This document shows positions 6,898 to 17,000 of a DNA stretch of 64,000 nucleotides, in pieces. Numbering within the stretch: the stretch's first letter is position 1; each line of letters opens with the position of its first letter. The translations under genes were made by a program, and so were the position numbers. The notes beneath the pieces were generated by a model, which was not told the origin of the DNA, did not search any database, and saw only the letters and a list, made by a program, of their open reading frames with translations. The stretch is taken from the NCBI GenBank assembly GCA_902571005.1, contig CACGAG010000005.1, forward strand, positions 1 to 64,000. Reading direction: 5' to 3'. The stretch comes from an uncultured Pelagibacteraceae bacterium. GTDB lineage: Bacteria > Pseudomonadota > Alphaproteobacteria > Pelagibacterales > AG-422-B15.

Positions 6898-9006
6898 CTA
6901 AAATCCACTTTCTCTGATTAACGTTGAAGAAATCAATTTAAATAAATTTTGAAAAATATTATAGTTTTCAGTCTGAATTTTTACTTTACCTGCTGTTTGC
7001 CATTGAACAGTCTCAACTTCTGTACTAGTAGAAAAATTAAGCTGGTACAAAGCTTCTTCTGGTCGATAAACAACTTTTCTATCTCCCTTAACTTCACGTG
7101 ATGCAATTGATCCACCAAAAGTGGATACTAGTGATAAGTAGGGAAGTTCTTCTGTTGATGTATTATTTTGTGAAACCAAGACAACTTCTGCTTCATCAAA
7201 TTCATTATTTTTTGGAACAAAATAGCCGCTTGTATTACCTTCAAGTTTGTCCAAATCATTCTCGCTTATAAATGCAACAACTTTAGTGTCATTGAATTGA
7301 ACAATAGAAAATAGTTTTTCTTTTATATTCACCCACTGTCCATTATTTAAGTACTTAAGATCTTTTATCACCCCACTCATTGGTGCATAAATTGATAGAT
7401 TTTCATTTTCTTCTTTAAGACTTTTAAGAATTTCAAATTCTACTTTTAATTGGTTTTCTAACACCATGAGATTACTCATATCAGCCTCTGATCCAATTCG
7501 ACGATCTAGTTTTTGCTGTATCATCTTTACGCGCTCAATTGCTTTATCAACTTTATTTGATAAAGAAGGACTCATCATAGTAATTAATAAATCACCCTTT
7601 TCGACTTGTTGATCTGAAATAACAAAAATCTCTTTTATCTCAGAATCCTCTGTTGGATAGATATCAACCACTTCACCTCGATCAATCACCGCTGGAAGAC
7701 TGAGTGAACTTCGCCATGGCACTAACATTGCTGCCAAAAATACTGAGAAAATAAAAATTGATCTTAAAGAAGTCCAATTAAAACGCATGTACCTTCTAAG
7801 TCCCCACCACTGTTTAATTTCTCTCCAAATTGGTAGTAAAATGAACCAAACAATCTCAATAATGAACAGAATTATGCCAAGAATTTTGAATGTTAAATAA
7901 TAAACCAATAAGGCAATTCCAATAAATATGAAGAAGCGATATATCCATGTCATCCAAGCGTAAATGATGAAAGTCCACCGTCTTTGACTCATGAGCTGTT
8001 CCGGTGGTTGGAATTTAAATCCAAAGATCCATTCTCTAATCTGCCATCGACCTAAAGCAAAAGAGCGCGGTTGAAGATTTTCCGCCCTAAGAAAATCTGA
8101 GAGCACATAGTAACCGTCAAATCGCATAAACGGGCTAATATTAATTAGAAGTGATGATATCCAGCTTGAAGTTGCAATAAAAAATGAAGCACTTTTGATA
8201 ATGCCTTCAGGGCTTACAGCCCAAACAAATGTAGCAAGAAGGGCAAGATGCAATTCAGTCAGCATGCCAGCAAAATTAATCAGTAAGCGTTTTCGATGAT
8301 CAGTTAATTTATAAGCATCGGTTGTATCTGTGTACAAGAAGGGGAAAAAAACCAGCATTGCAAGACCAATTGAAGAAACTTTACATTTATAATAAGTGGC
8401 AACATATGCATGCCCTAGTTCGTGCAAGGCTTTTACAAAAACAATCGTTACACCAAACAAAATCAATCCATTAAGATTAAAGAAATAAGAAAATGTTGTT
8501 AAAAATGTTTCATAGTTTTGGATTGTTAAAAAAATACCAATGATCCCCAGAATATAAATTATAAGTCTGCTGGTTTGCGATCCGAGAAACAATGCAAAAG
8601 GTAAACTGTTTTCAAGACCATTTCCTGGTTTAAATATTGGAATTTTAAAGAACAAATAATTATGAATAATTTTTAACAGCCAGTGTTTGTTAAGTTTCTC
8701 TTTTTGAACAACTAAAGATTTAACTTCATCACCTGTTTTTTTAATGGTTAAATTATTCAAATTCAGAAAACTGATAAATTCTTCAATTTCTTCTTGTGTA
8801 ATAGACAGATTACTTTTTTTTATTTTTTCAATAAATTCTGTCGTCTCAATTCCACTTGACCAATTTTTAAGAAGATCAAATGCTTTTTTATTTATCGAAA
8901 AGTATTTATTTCTTAAGGAGTCATAAAGAAGCCATGACGCTGAACCGTCCTCTTTCTTGGGTCCCTCACTGAGTTTTAAATCTTGTCGAATAGACGGTAC
9001 AATCAT
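6898..9006 (-). CDS. M50 site-2-type protease / HlyD fusion with PqqD-like N-terminus
   Basis: 702 residues. Residues about 1-90 resemble a PqqD-like small winged domain (SWLLYDSLRNKYFSINKKAF). Membrane helices follow, with the zinc protease motif HELGH (195-199) and the second M50 motif NISPFMRFDGYY (289-300) that supplies the metal-binding Asp. After the last helix (about 425-440) comes a periplasmic HlyD-like part: barrel-sandwich halves around EIKEIFVISDQQVEKGDLL and YAPMSGVIKDL, with a short coiled coil between. It is the last gene of a four-gene operon (giant protein, adaptor, GAF adaptor, protease); the stop codon abuts the CCA end of the tRNA-like RNA. Likely role: processing and/or export of the giant protein. 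Confidence 0.8.
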   Translation of the reverse strand: MIVPSIRQDLKLSEGPKKEDGSASWLLYDSLRNKYFSINKKAFDLLKNWSSGIETTEFIEKIKKSNLSITQEEIEEFISFLNLNNLTIKKTGDEVKSLVVQKEKLNKHWLLKIIHNYLFFKIPIFKPGNGLENSLPFALFLGSQTSRLIIYILGIIGIFLTIQNYETFLTTFSYFFNLNGLILFGVTIVFVKALHELGHAYVATYYKCKVSSIGLAMLVFFPFLYTDTTDAYKLTDHRKRLLINFAGMLTELHLALLATFVWAVSPEGIIKSASFFIATSSWISSLLINISPFMRFDGYYVLSDFLRAENLQPRSFALGRWQIREWIFGFKFQPPEQLMSQRRWTFIIYAWMTWIYRFFIFIGIALLVYYLTFKILGIILFIIEIVWFILLPIWREIKQWWGLRRYMRFNWTSLRSIFIFSVFLAAMLVPWRSSLSLPAVIDRGEVVDIYPTEDSEIKEIFVISDQQVEKGDLLITMMSPSLSNKVDKAIERVKMIQQKLDRRIGSEADMSNLMVLENQLKVEFEILKSLKEENENLSIYAPMSGVIKDLKYLNNGQWVNIKEKLFSIVQFNDTKVVAFISENDLDKLEGNTSGYFVPKNNEFDEAEVVLVSQNNTSTEELPYLSLVSTFGGSIASREVKGDRKVVYRPEEALYQLNFSTSTEVETVQWQTAGKVKIQTENYNIFQNLFKLISSTLIRESGF

Positions 9007-10344
9007 TTATATTCCCAAAAATTGTCGACTGATATTAATTGGAACTCTGAAGATATAATAAAAAAGAGATGTCCGATCTCCATAAATTTTTGCAGATCCT
9101 CTTAATCCAATACGCGGTGGATCAATATTATCCTCAAGGCTAGCATGAATTTTATAAGCTAAAATATTCTCAGCTGTTAATTCAGGTTTGTAAGAAGTTC
9201 TTAATATTTTACCTTCAATTGAGTTTAGTGGGCTGCTGTCCAAAAATACTTTAACTCTTGCTGATTTTTCAATAAATAGTGAGTCTTTTGTTGGCAAGTA
9301 AATTAAGAACTCAATATCATTTGAGTCGGCAATCGTTAGTATCTTTTCACCTATATTTACAGGACGACCTTGCCAATCAATAAAATCTTCAACAACTGCA
9401 ACTCCCGAAACCTCTGCTTTAATAACGGAATATTTTAATTGTTCTTCGGCATAAGCAACTTGCTTTTTCTTCAACGCAACTTCAGTTGATAGCTCAACCA
9501 GCTTTGCTTTTGCCTCATCATTCGTGAATGAGGATTGCTTGGCTCTAAGTAATTCTGCTTCAGCAACTTCTAATTCCTGTAAGTTTATTTCATATTGAGA
9601 TTTAAAATTGAGATCATCTAATTTTATAAGCTCCATACCAACATCAACAGCATCATTTGTGTTAACTAATACTTTTTTCACTACACCGTTTACTGGCGAT
9701 GTAACAACTGACGGATTTTTAGCGATAACCTCGACTGGAGCTACTGCGGATATGTTAATTGGCATAAACATTGCAAGTGCAATTGCTGATAATATTAACC
9801 ACTTTAACCAACCTGAAAAAATTCTACCAATAAATGGTATTACCGATCCTCTTGATAAAAATGAATCCAATGCATGGCTGAATGTTTCAGCAATATGCTG
9901 CAACAGTTCTTTTTCTGAATTTGAAACTTTAGCAGATCGTACAATGACCAAAGAGCCTAAGTCGCCCTTTGTTCTTGAAATTAATGGAACAACCATTAAC
10001 TCATTTGGAAAATTTTCAGGTAAGTCTAAATTTGAACCATCTTCTCTTAAATCACTAATTGAAACTTCTGAAAAGACTCCCGTTTCAACCTTCTTTTTAT
10101 TTATTAATCTTTCAACAAAAGTAACTGTCGGTGCTGTTCTATCAACGACTGAAATATCAGAGATAGTTTGGACTTTCTGTCGACCTGTTGCAGATTTATT
10201 AAGAAAAAATAAAAAATTATAATCAACAACACTTCTTAACTCATTTGCACAAACGAATCCTAGCTCGGATAAGTTTTCTGCAGTCCGAAATTTTTTCTCA
10301 AGAGTAATTAATCTTGCTATTTTTATTGAAGTATTATCATTCAA
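9007..10344 (-). CDS. HlyD-family adaptor with cytoplasmic GAF-like domain
   Basis: 445 residues. Residues about 1-165 form a cytosolic GAF-like sensory domain (central strands NELMVVPLISRTKGDLGSLV, then a long helix). One membrane helix spans about 179-198 (WLKWLILSAIALAMFM). The periplasmic part has a lipoyl-like half (SPVNGVVKKVLVNTNDAV), a coiled coil (about 235-295) and a second half (VIKAEVSGVAVVEDF), then a beta barrel. The 4-base overlap (ATGA) with the upstream adaptor gene and zero spacing to the protease gene show tight coupling. A sensor fused to an adaptor suggests that export is gated from the cytoplasm. Confidence 0.8.
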   Translation of the reverse strand: MNDNTSIKIARLITLEKKFRTAENLSELGFVCANELRSVVDYNFLFFLNKSATGRQKVQTISDISVVDRTAPTVTFVERLINKKKVETGVFSEVSISDLREDGSNLDLPENFPNELMVVPLISRTKGDLGSLVIVRSAKVSNSEKELLQHIAETFSHALDSFLSRGSVIPFIGRIFSGWLKWLILSAIALAMFMPINISAVAPVEVIAKNPSVVTSPVNGVVKKVLVNTNDAVDVGMELIKLDDLNFKSQYEINLQELEVAEAELLRAKQSSFTNDEAKAKLVELSTEVALKKKQVAYAEEQLKYSVIKAEVSGVAVVEDFIDWQGRPVNIGEKILTIADSNDIEFLIYLPTKDSLFIEKSARVKVFLDSSPLNSIEGKILRTSYKPELTAENILAYKIHASLEDNIDPPRIGLRGSAKIYGDRTSLFYYIFRVPINISRQFLGI

Positions 10345-11060
10345 AACGTTGCTGTCCCACTCATGCCTGGCAGTAATGTATCATAATTTTCATCAAATTT
10401 TGCAGTAATGTCGATGGTTTGGCTAACAGGATCAATATCAACGCCGATAGTATGAATTTTGGCGCTATATGTTTGTCCATTTTCATCAATGCTGATTTTC
10501 ATTGGATAACCCTCATCAATCCAAGCAAGCCATTTGCTTGAAACAATCAATTTGGCCTCAAGAATACCAGAACCAATGATTTCGACCAATGGCTGCTGCC
10601 TTTCAATGCTCTCAAACTCATTAACAAAAACTTTAGATACTTTACCATCGTAAGGGGCTTTAATTATGCATCGATCTGTATTGAGTTTAGCAATCTGTAA
10701 TTCAGCTTCTGCACGCTTTACATCGATTTCTGATAAATGAACCTCATATTCACCAATGGATCTCATCAAGGCAAGGTCTTGATTGCTCTTTAGAGTTACT
10801 CTTGCGCTCTCTAATTGTGCTTCAACAACTTTTCTTTGTTCTTCAAAGAATGAACAATCAAACTTAATTAAAATATCAGACTCTTTAAATTTAGATCCTT
10901 CATCAATTGGAATTGACTCAACTTTTGCAGCAAGTTCACTTGAGAGTGTTGCCTCTTCGGTTGCAGTTACTAAAACACGTGTAGAATATTCTTCTGCTGA
11001 CAAAATATAAGGCAATAATATACAGCATGCTGTTACCGCAAATGTTACAAATTTGTTCAT
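10341..11060 (-). CDS. Periplasmic adaptor, RND/HlyD type
   Basis: 239 residues with a cleavable-looking signal sequence (TFAVTACCILLPYILSAEE). The mature protein has a barrel-sandwich half (AKVESIPIDEGSKFKESDIL), a short alpha hairpin and the matching half (IIKAPYDGKVSKVFVNEFE), then a beta-barrel ending LLPGMSGTATF. It is shorter than typical AcrA/MFP proteins (about 350-400) because the hairpin is short. It starts 11 bases after the giant protein gene and overlaps the next adaptor by 4 bases. It probably joins the inner-membrane parts to the TolC-like protein. Confidence 0.85.
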   Translation of the reverse strand: MNKFVTFAVTACCILLPYILSAEEYSTRVLVTATEEATLSSELAAKVESIPIDEGSKFKESDILIKFDCSFFEEQRKVVEAQLESARVTLKSNQDLALMRSIGEYEVHLSEIDVKRAEAELQIAKLNTDRCIIKAPYDGKVSKVFVNEFESIERQQPLVEIIGSGILEAKLIVSSKWLAWIDEGYPMKISIDENGQTYSAKIHTIGVDIDPVSQTIDITAKFDENYDTLLPGMSGTATF

Positions 11061-11071
11061 AAAGGTATTTA

Positions 11072-14000
11072 TTAACTTACTAGAGATACAATCTTTTCGC
11101 CATAGCTATCTGCTACTTTAGCGTGTAGCTTTAATTGTTCATCAAGTGGGATGAAGGAAACTTCATCATTTGTCTCTGAATTTTCAACATCTGACTCAGT
11201 TTCTGTTATTTCATTGAGATCTATCTCAACTTCAATAATTCTTTCTTTACCATCTTCGTCTTCAGCAATAATTTTTAGTTCGAGAACTTGGAGGCTTTCG
11301 GTTAAGAAAGCTGGAGCTGCTAAACCTGTTCTTCCTTTTGAAGGATCAGCAGCAATTTTTCCAGTTTCTGGATCAATTGTTATCCAATCAGGAAGTTCGC
11401 CGCCGCCCTTTAACTCAGCTTTATACATTTTCACATTTGACTGGTTATCATCTATTACGTCTATTGTGTATTGGCCCGCATCCATTTGAAGACTGCTTAG
11501 CTTCATGGTGCCTTCAAAATCTGTTTGAGCATTCAAATTATTATTTGCTGTATTACTAGATGCATTGTTGTTATCTCTGATCAAGTTTACATTTGAATCA
11601 TTATCAACAACTACCCTTGCCTGATCAACGGCTCCCCTCGTGAAATCTTGGTCACTTTTAATTTTAGCTTTATCTAAAACAATATTAATATCTCTCGTGT
11701 TTCCGTCCTTATCAAGCGCTACCAACTGAACCTCAATCGCTTCAACACCTTCTGGTATATCAGCTGTTGTTTCTCCAGTTTCAGGATTGACACTAATCCA
11801 TTCAGGTAAAGCTTCACCGTTAGAGAGCTGACCTGAATACAACTCTACATTTTTCTGATTATCATCATTTAGTTTAACTCCAACTTTTAGATCAGATTCT
11901 GTATCGCCTGAAACTTCGTTTGCAACAGCATCCATTAATCTCAAACCACCGTTAAATTTTAGCGGTTTTGAAAGAGAAGCAGTATCAGCAATTGAAATCG
12001 TATCAAGAGTAAAGCCATCATCGCTGATTACTGGCGCCTCAGTAATGGTCTCTTGAACAGCTGCTAAATAATCTTTTTTTGGTTTAATTACAATTGGTTT
12101 GGATGGAGATGTTGGTTCTTCATCAGGTGTCTCTTTTTCAACTATTTCTCCTGGTTTGGCATTTACAGTGATTGTGAAAGTGTGGTCTGCATAGAGCCCT
12201 TCTCCATCTATTGCTCTAATAGTGATCGAATATGTTCCAGGTGTGCTAATGGATCCATGTATTTTATTTTGCTTTAATCTTAATCCATCAGGAAGACTTA
12301 TTTCTGTTCCATCTTCAGGGTCAATAATCTTATATTCTGCAATATCATAAATACCTGTGTCTGGATCATCAAAGATCTGTTTGTGCCTGATTATAAATGG
12401 CGTACCAGTAGTGGTATTTGGATCTCGAACAGGATATAAGACTTCAGGTGGATCGTTTTTACCTGTTACGGTAATTGCGATTTGAGCTTCAACTGAGGAC
12501 TCACCGTCAGTTGCAGAGTAAGTAAAATATTCTGTAGCAGTTTCACCTGGATTTAGTGCTTTTGCATTGTTTGCTTGATAGATGTAACTTCCATCAGAAT
12601 ACATCGTTAAATCACCATATGTACCGGGTAAGGCTGTACCAATGGTACCTGATGTACCCGTTTTATTTTCTTCACCAGTTCTAATGCTGTCCACTGATAA
12701 AGTATCTCCATCAGGGTCAGTATCATTTATCAATACCCCTTGATTTGCGCCTTTTTCTGTTTGTGCGCCAGCGTCAATATCTAGTGTATCAACCACTGGA
12801 ACAGGTGGATCACTAATACCATTTACAGTAATTGAAAGTAGTCCTGTTGAAGTTCTTGAACCATCAGATACGGTATAATTAAAATGCTCAACTACACTTT
12901 GTCCACGACCAAGGTTATTGATCGAGTCCTGATCAGCAACGTATTTATAACTACCGTCTGCTTGTAACGTTAATGTTCCGTATTCACCTACCAGTGGTTG
13001 CCCTATGGTTCCAGCATCACCCCCACCTTTGTTATTGCCTTTTCTAATTTCTGTGATTGTTAATGTATCGTTGTCAGCATCTGTATCATCAATAGCTAAA
13101 TCAAATGCAGACCCATTTGTTCTATCTATAGTTGCATCTCTATTTACAGTGTCAGTGTCGTCTACCGCAACCGGATCGTTATCATTGATACCTGTAACAG
13201 TAAATGAAAGTTCAGCAGTAGAAGTGTCATTTCCATCACTAACTGTATAGGTGAATGTATCTGTACCTGTTTGACCTGTGGTAAGTTGATCTGATTTATC
13301 TTGGTCAGCAACATAGGTATATGAACCGTCTGCATTAACAGTCAGTGTTCCAAATTCACCAGTTAGCGCCACACCTACTGTCCCATCAGTTCCTGTTCCA
13401 TCTTTTGGACCAGTTCTTATGTCTGTAATTGTAAGACTTCCACTTACATCATCTGTGTCAACATCGGTATCATCATGGTCCAGTTCTTGATCGTCACTGA
13501 TTAATCTTGTAACTGTACCGTCCTCATCAACACTGTCTGTATCGTCAACTGCCACAATTGCATCATTCACTCCAGTTATTGTAAATGTAAGAGTTGCAGT
13601 ACTTGAGTTAACGCCATTGTCATCTTTTACCGTATAGGTAAAGACCTCAGTAACAACATCATCTTTATCCAAAGCTTCTGCGGCGGCTGTATCCGGTGTA
13701 TACGAATAGCTTCCATTAGCGTTAATAGTTAAAGTACCATAAGTTCCTAAAACACCTTGACCAGCAGTGCCAGTATTGCTGGTATCATTAGATGAAATAT
13801 TAGTTACAATCAAATTCTCAGTATCTCCACCTGAATCGTTTGCTAGCACCCCATTTGCTTCATTTTTTTCAAGTAAAACATTCTCATTCACTGAAGCAGT
13901 ATCAGCTGAACCAACAGGTCCCTTACCGGTTACCACAATAGTCAAAGTTGCAGTAGCAGTAGCGTTCTCGTTATCTGTGACTGTATAAGTAAATACATCA

Positions 14001-17000
14001 TTTGCCGTAGCGTTGTGTGCCAATTGGTCTGCAGCTGCTTTGTCAGCAGTATAAGAATAACTACCATCAGAATTAATTGTCAAAGTACCATAAGTTCCAT
14101 CTGTTGATCCACCAACTGAGCCTGCTGAGGCGCCGGTAATTGCTGTCACCGTCATGCTTGAACCCGTGTCAGCATCACTATCGTTGGACAGTACTCCCGC
14201 TCCAGCATTTTTTGATGCTGTAGCATCCTCATCAACAGCATCGGCATCATTGCTTGCGCTTGGAGCATCATTCACACCTAAAATGGTAATGGTTATGTCG
14301 GCAGTATCTGTACCACCATTGCCATCACTGACTGTATATGTGAAAACATCAGTTGCAGTAGTATCTTTTGCTATCGAGTTTGCATTGTTTGCATTATAGG
14401 TATAGCTTCCATCACTTTGGATGGTTAATGTTCCGTATGTTCCAGTTGCACCTCCAGCTCCAACTGATCCTCCTGAAATAGCTGAAACAGTAAGTGTATC
14501 ACCGTTAGCATCGGTATCGTTATTTAAAACATCCCCCGTGTTATCACCACTTTCGTTATTGTTATTACTGTCGAGACCGGTAACTCCTGTGGAACCATTC
14601 GTAACTGTCAATGTTTGATCTTCTAAAATGTATCCCGTTCCAGCGTTACCATCATTGTCTGCAACGGGAGCAGTATTATTTGAACCAGTAATTGTAATTG
14701 TAAGTGTAGCAGTATCTGTATCACCTCCAGTGTGATCTCTTACTGTATAAGTAAAGACATCATCTGCTTCGACACCGTTTCCTAGACTTGTTGAACCGTT
14801 TTGATCAGCTACATAAGTATAAGAACCATTTGCATTGACTGTTAACCTACCTTTTGATGTCGTAATTTCTTGACCAGGGTTATAATCATCAGAACCATGT
14901 CTGATATTGGTAATAGTAAAGCTACCTGATACATCATCACCATCAGGGTCAGTATCGTCGTGATCGAGTTCTTGTGTATCACTTTCACTTCGAGTAATTG
15001 TAGATCCTGCATTTACATCATCCGTATCATTAACCGCAGTAATTGGGTCATTTGCTCCAGTTACTGTTATTGTTAATGTCGCAGTACTTGAGTTTTTATT
15101 ATCATCATCCTTTACCGTGTAAGTGAAAACATCATCAACTTGTTCACCTGGATCAAGAGCATCGTTAGTTGCCGCATAAGAATATGTACCATCTGCATTC
15201 ATTGAAAGTGTTCCATGAGTACCGGTTGTGTCACCCCCAACCGTTCCAGATGATGCTCCAACAATTGCAGTTACAGCAAGACTTTCTTGGTCAAATGATG
15301 CGTTATCATCATCGTTTGCGAGTACTCCATTTGTGGCAGCATTATTGTTGGTTACTGTTGCATTTTCAGTAACAGATGCTGTGTCCGCTACACCTTGGGG
15401 ACCAATACCTTTTATTGTAATTGTAAGAGAACCGTTACTCGTTGCGCCAGCTCCATCACTTACAGTATATGTAAAGACATCAGTTTGAACTGCACCTGCT
15501 GCTAGTCCGTCCGCGCCACTCTGATCTGCAACGTATGTATAGCTACCATTTGCGTTTAAAGTGAGGGTACCATAGGTTCCATTCACACCTGATCCTAAAG
15601 ATCCACCTTGTATTGCAGAAACAACAAGAGTTGCACTCGCATCTGCGTCAGTATCATTAAGCAAAACATCACCTGTGGTATCACCGCTTTCATTATTATT
15701 GTTGCTATCAGTTCCCGTAACAGCAGAGCCACCATCTGCTACAGTCAGTGTTCCATCCTCATTGATATAACCTGTATCATTGACAGCAACCGGGTCATCG
15801 TCAACACCTGTTACCGTAATCGTTAGGGTTGCAGTACTTGAATTTTTATCATCATCATCTTTTACAGTGTAAGTGAAGACATCAGTAACAATATCATTTG
15901 CATCAAGCGCTTCAGCTGCTGCTGTGTTTGCCGTGTAGGTATAAGTACCATCAGCTGCCACAGTGAGCGTACCATAGGTACCAAGAACTCCTTGGGTTGC
16001 ACTGCCGCTGTTTCCTGTAGAGTTAGAACTAACGTTCGTAACAGCTAAACTTTCACTATCATAGGCAGCATTGTCATCATCATTAGCCAGAACACCAGTT
16101 GAAGATGCATTGTTTGCATTTATTGAAGCATTTTCGTTTACTGAGGCTGTATCATTGACACCTAGTGGTCCTATCCCTATTACCGTGATTTCCAAATTTA
16201 CTGTGCTTGTTGCGGTGCCATCACTAACGGTGTAAGCAAATGTGTCTGTTGCAGTTGCATTAACAGCAAGTGCGTCTGCAGCACTTTGATTGGCTATATA
16301 GGTATATGAACCATTTGCATCTAAATTTAATGTACCATACGTTCCTGTAACATTTGAGCCAACATTACTTGCTTGTCCTTGCACAGCAGATACTGTTAAA
16401 CTTGCACTCGCATCTGGGTCAGCATCATTAAGCAAAACATCACCCGTAGTATCACCGCTTTCATTATTATTGTTGCTATCAGTTCCCGTAACAGCAGAGC
16501 CACCATTTGATACGGTCAAGGTTCCATCTTCTTTGATATAACCTGTATCAGCTGCTCCAACGGGCGCATCATTCACACCCGCAACAGTAATTGTGATTGT
16601 TGCATTAGCAGTATCGCTTCCATCAGAAACCGTATAAGTAAAGGTATCAGTTTCTGTATCACTTGCATCTAATTCATTCGCAGCATCTTTATTAGCTGAG
16701 TAACTGTATGAACCATTTGAATAGAGTGTTAATTGACCATAAGTCCCATCAACTGGCGATCCAAGGGACCCTCCATTTATTGCGCTCACAAATAAATCAG
16801 ATCCATCACCACCAGTATCATTAAGCAAAACATCACCTGTGTGTTCTCCTGATGTGTCTGGCGTGCTATCATTTGCACTTGCACCATCAGAGACACTTAA
16901 TGTTAAATTTTCATTAATATAACCAGAATCATTATTGCCCACTACGGGATCAGAAGCTACTCTGGTAACTACCCTGATAAAGTCTCCTTTAAGTCCATTA

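Larger units (their letters stand above)
12460..16960 (-). repeat. VCBS-like repeat array within the giant protein gene
   Basis: About 12 degenerate units of roughly 300-390 bases, counted from the recurring FTYTVSDG or FTYTVKDD motif. Units alternate between at least two subtypes: one with GDVLLNDTDPD-like and NNNNESGD stretches, the other with VNENxxxNNAxxNGVLANDD. Most are diverged, so the array is old, but parts of two units are nearly identical in DNA. Confidence 0.8.

Noticed and set aside
13005-15826. Long open frames antisense to the giant protein gene
   Set aside because: They recur at the repeat period with Ser/Val-rich products, as expected from the complementary strand of repeat codons; they have no start signals of their own.
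12460-16960. CRISPR-like array
   Set aside because: The repeats are in-frame protein repeats of about 300-390 bases inside one long gene, with no short identical repeats and unique spacers.
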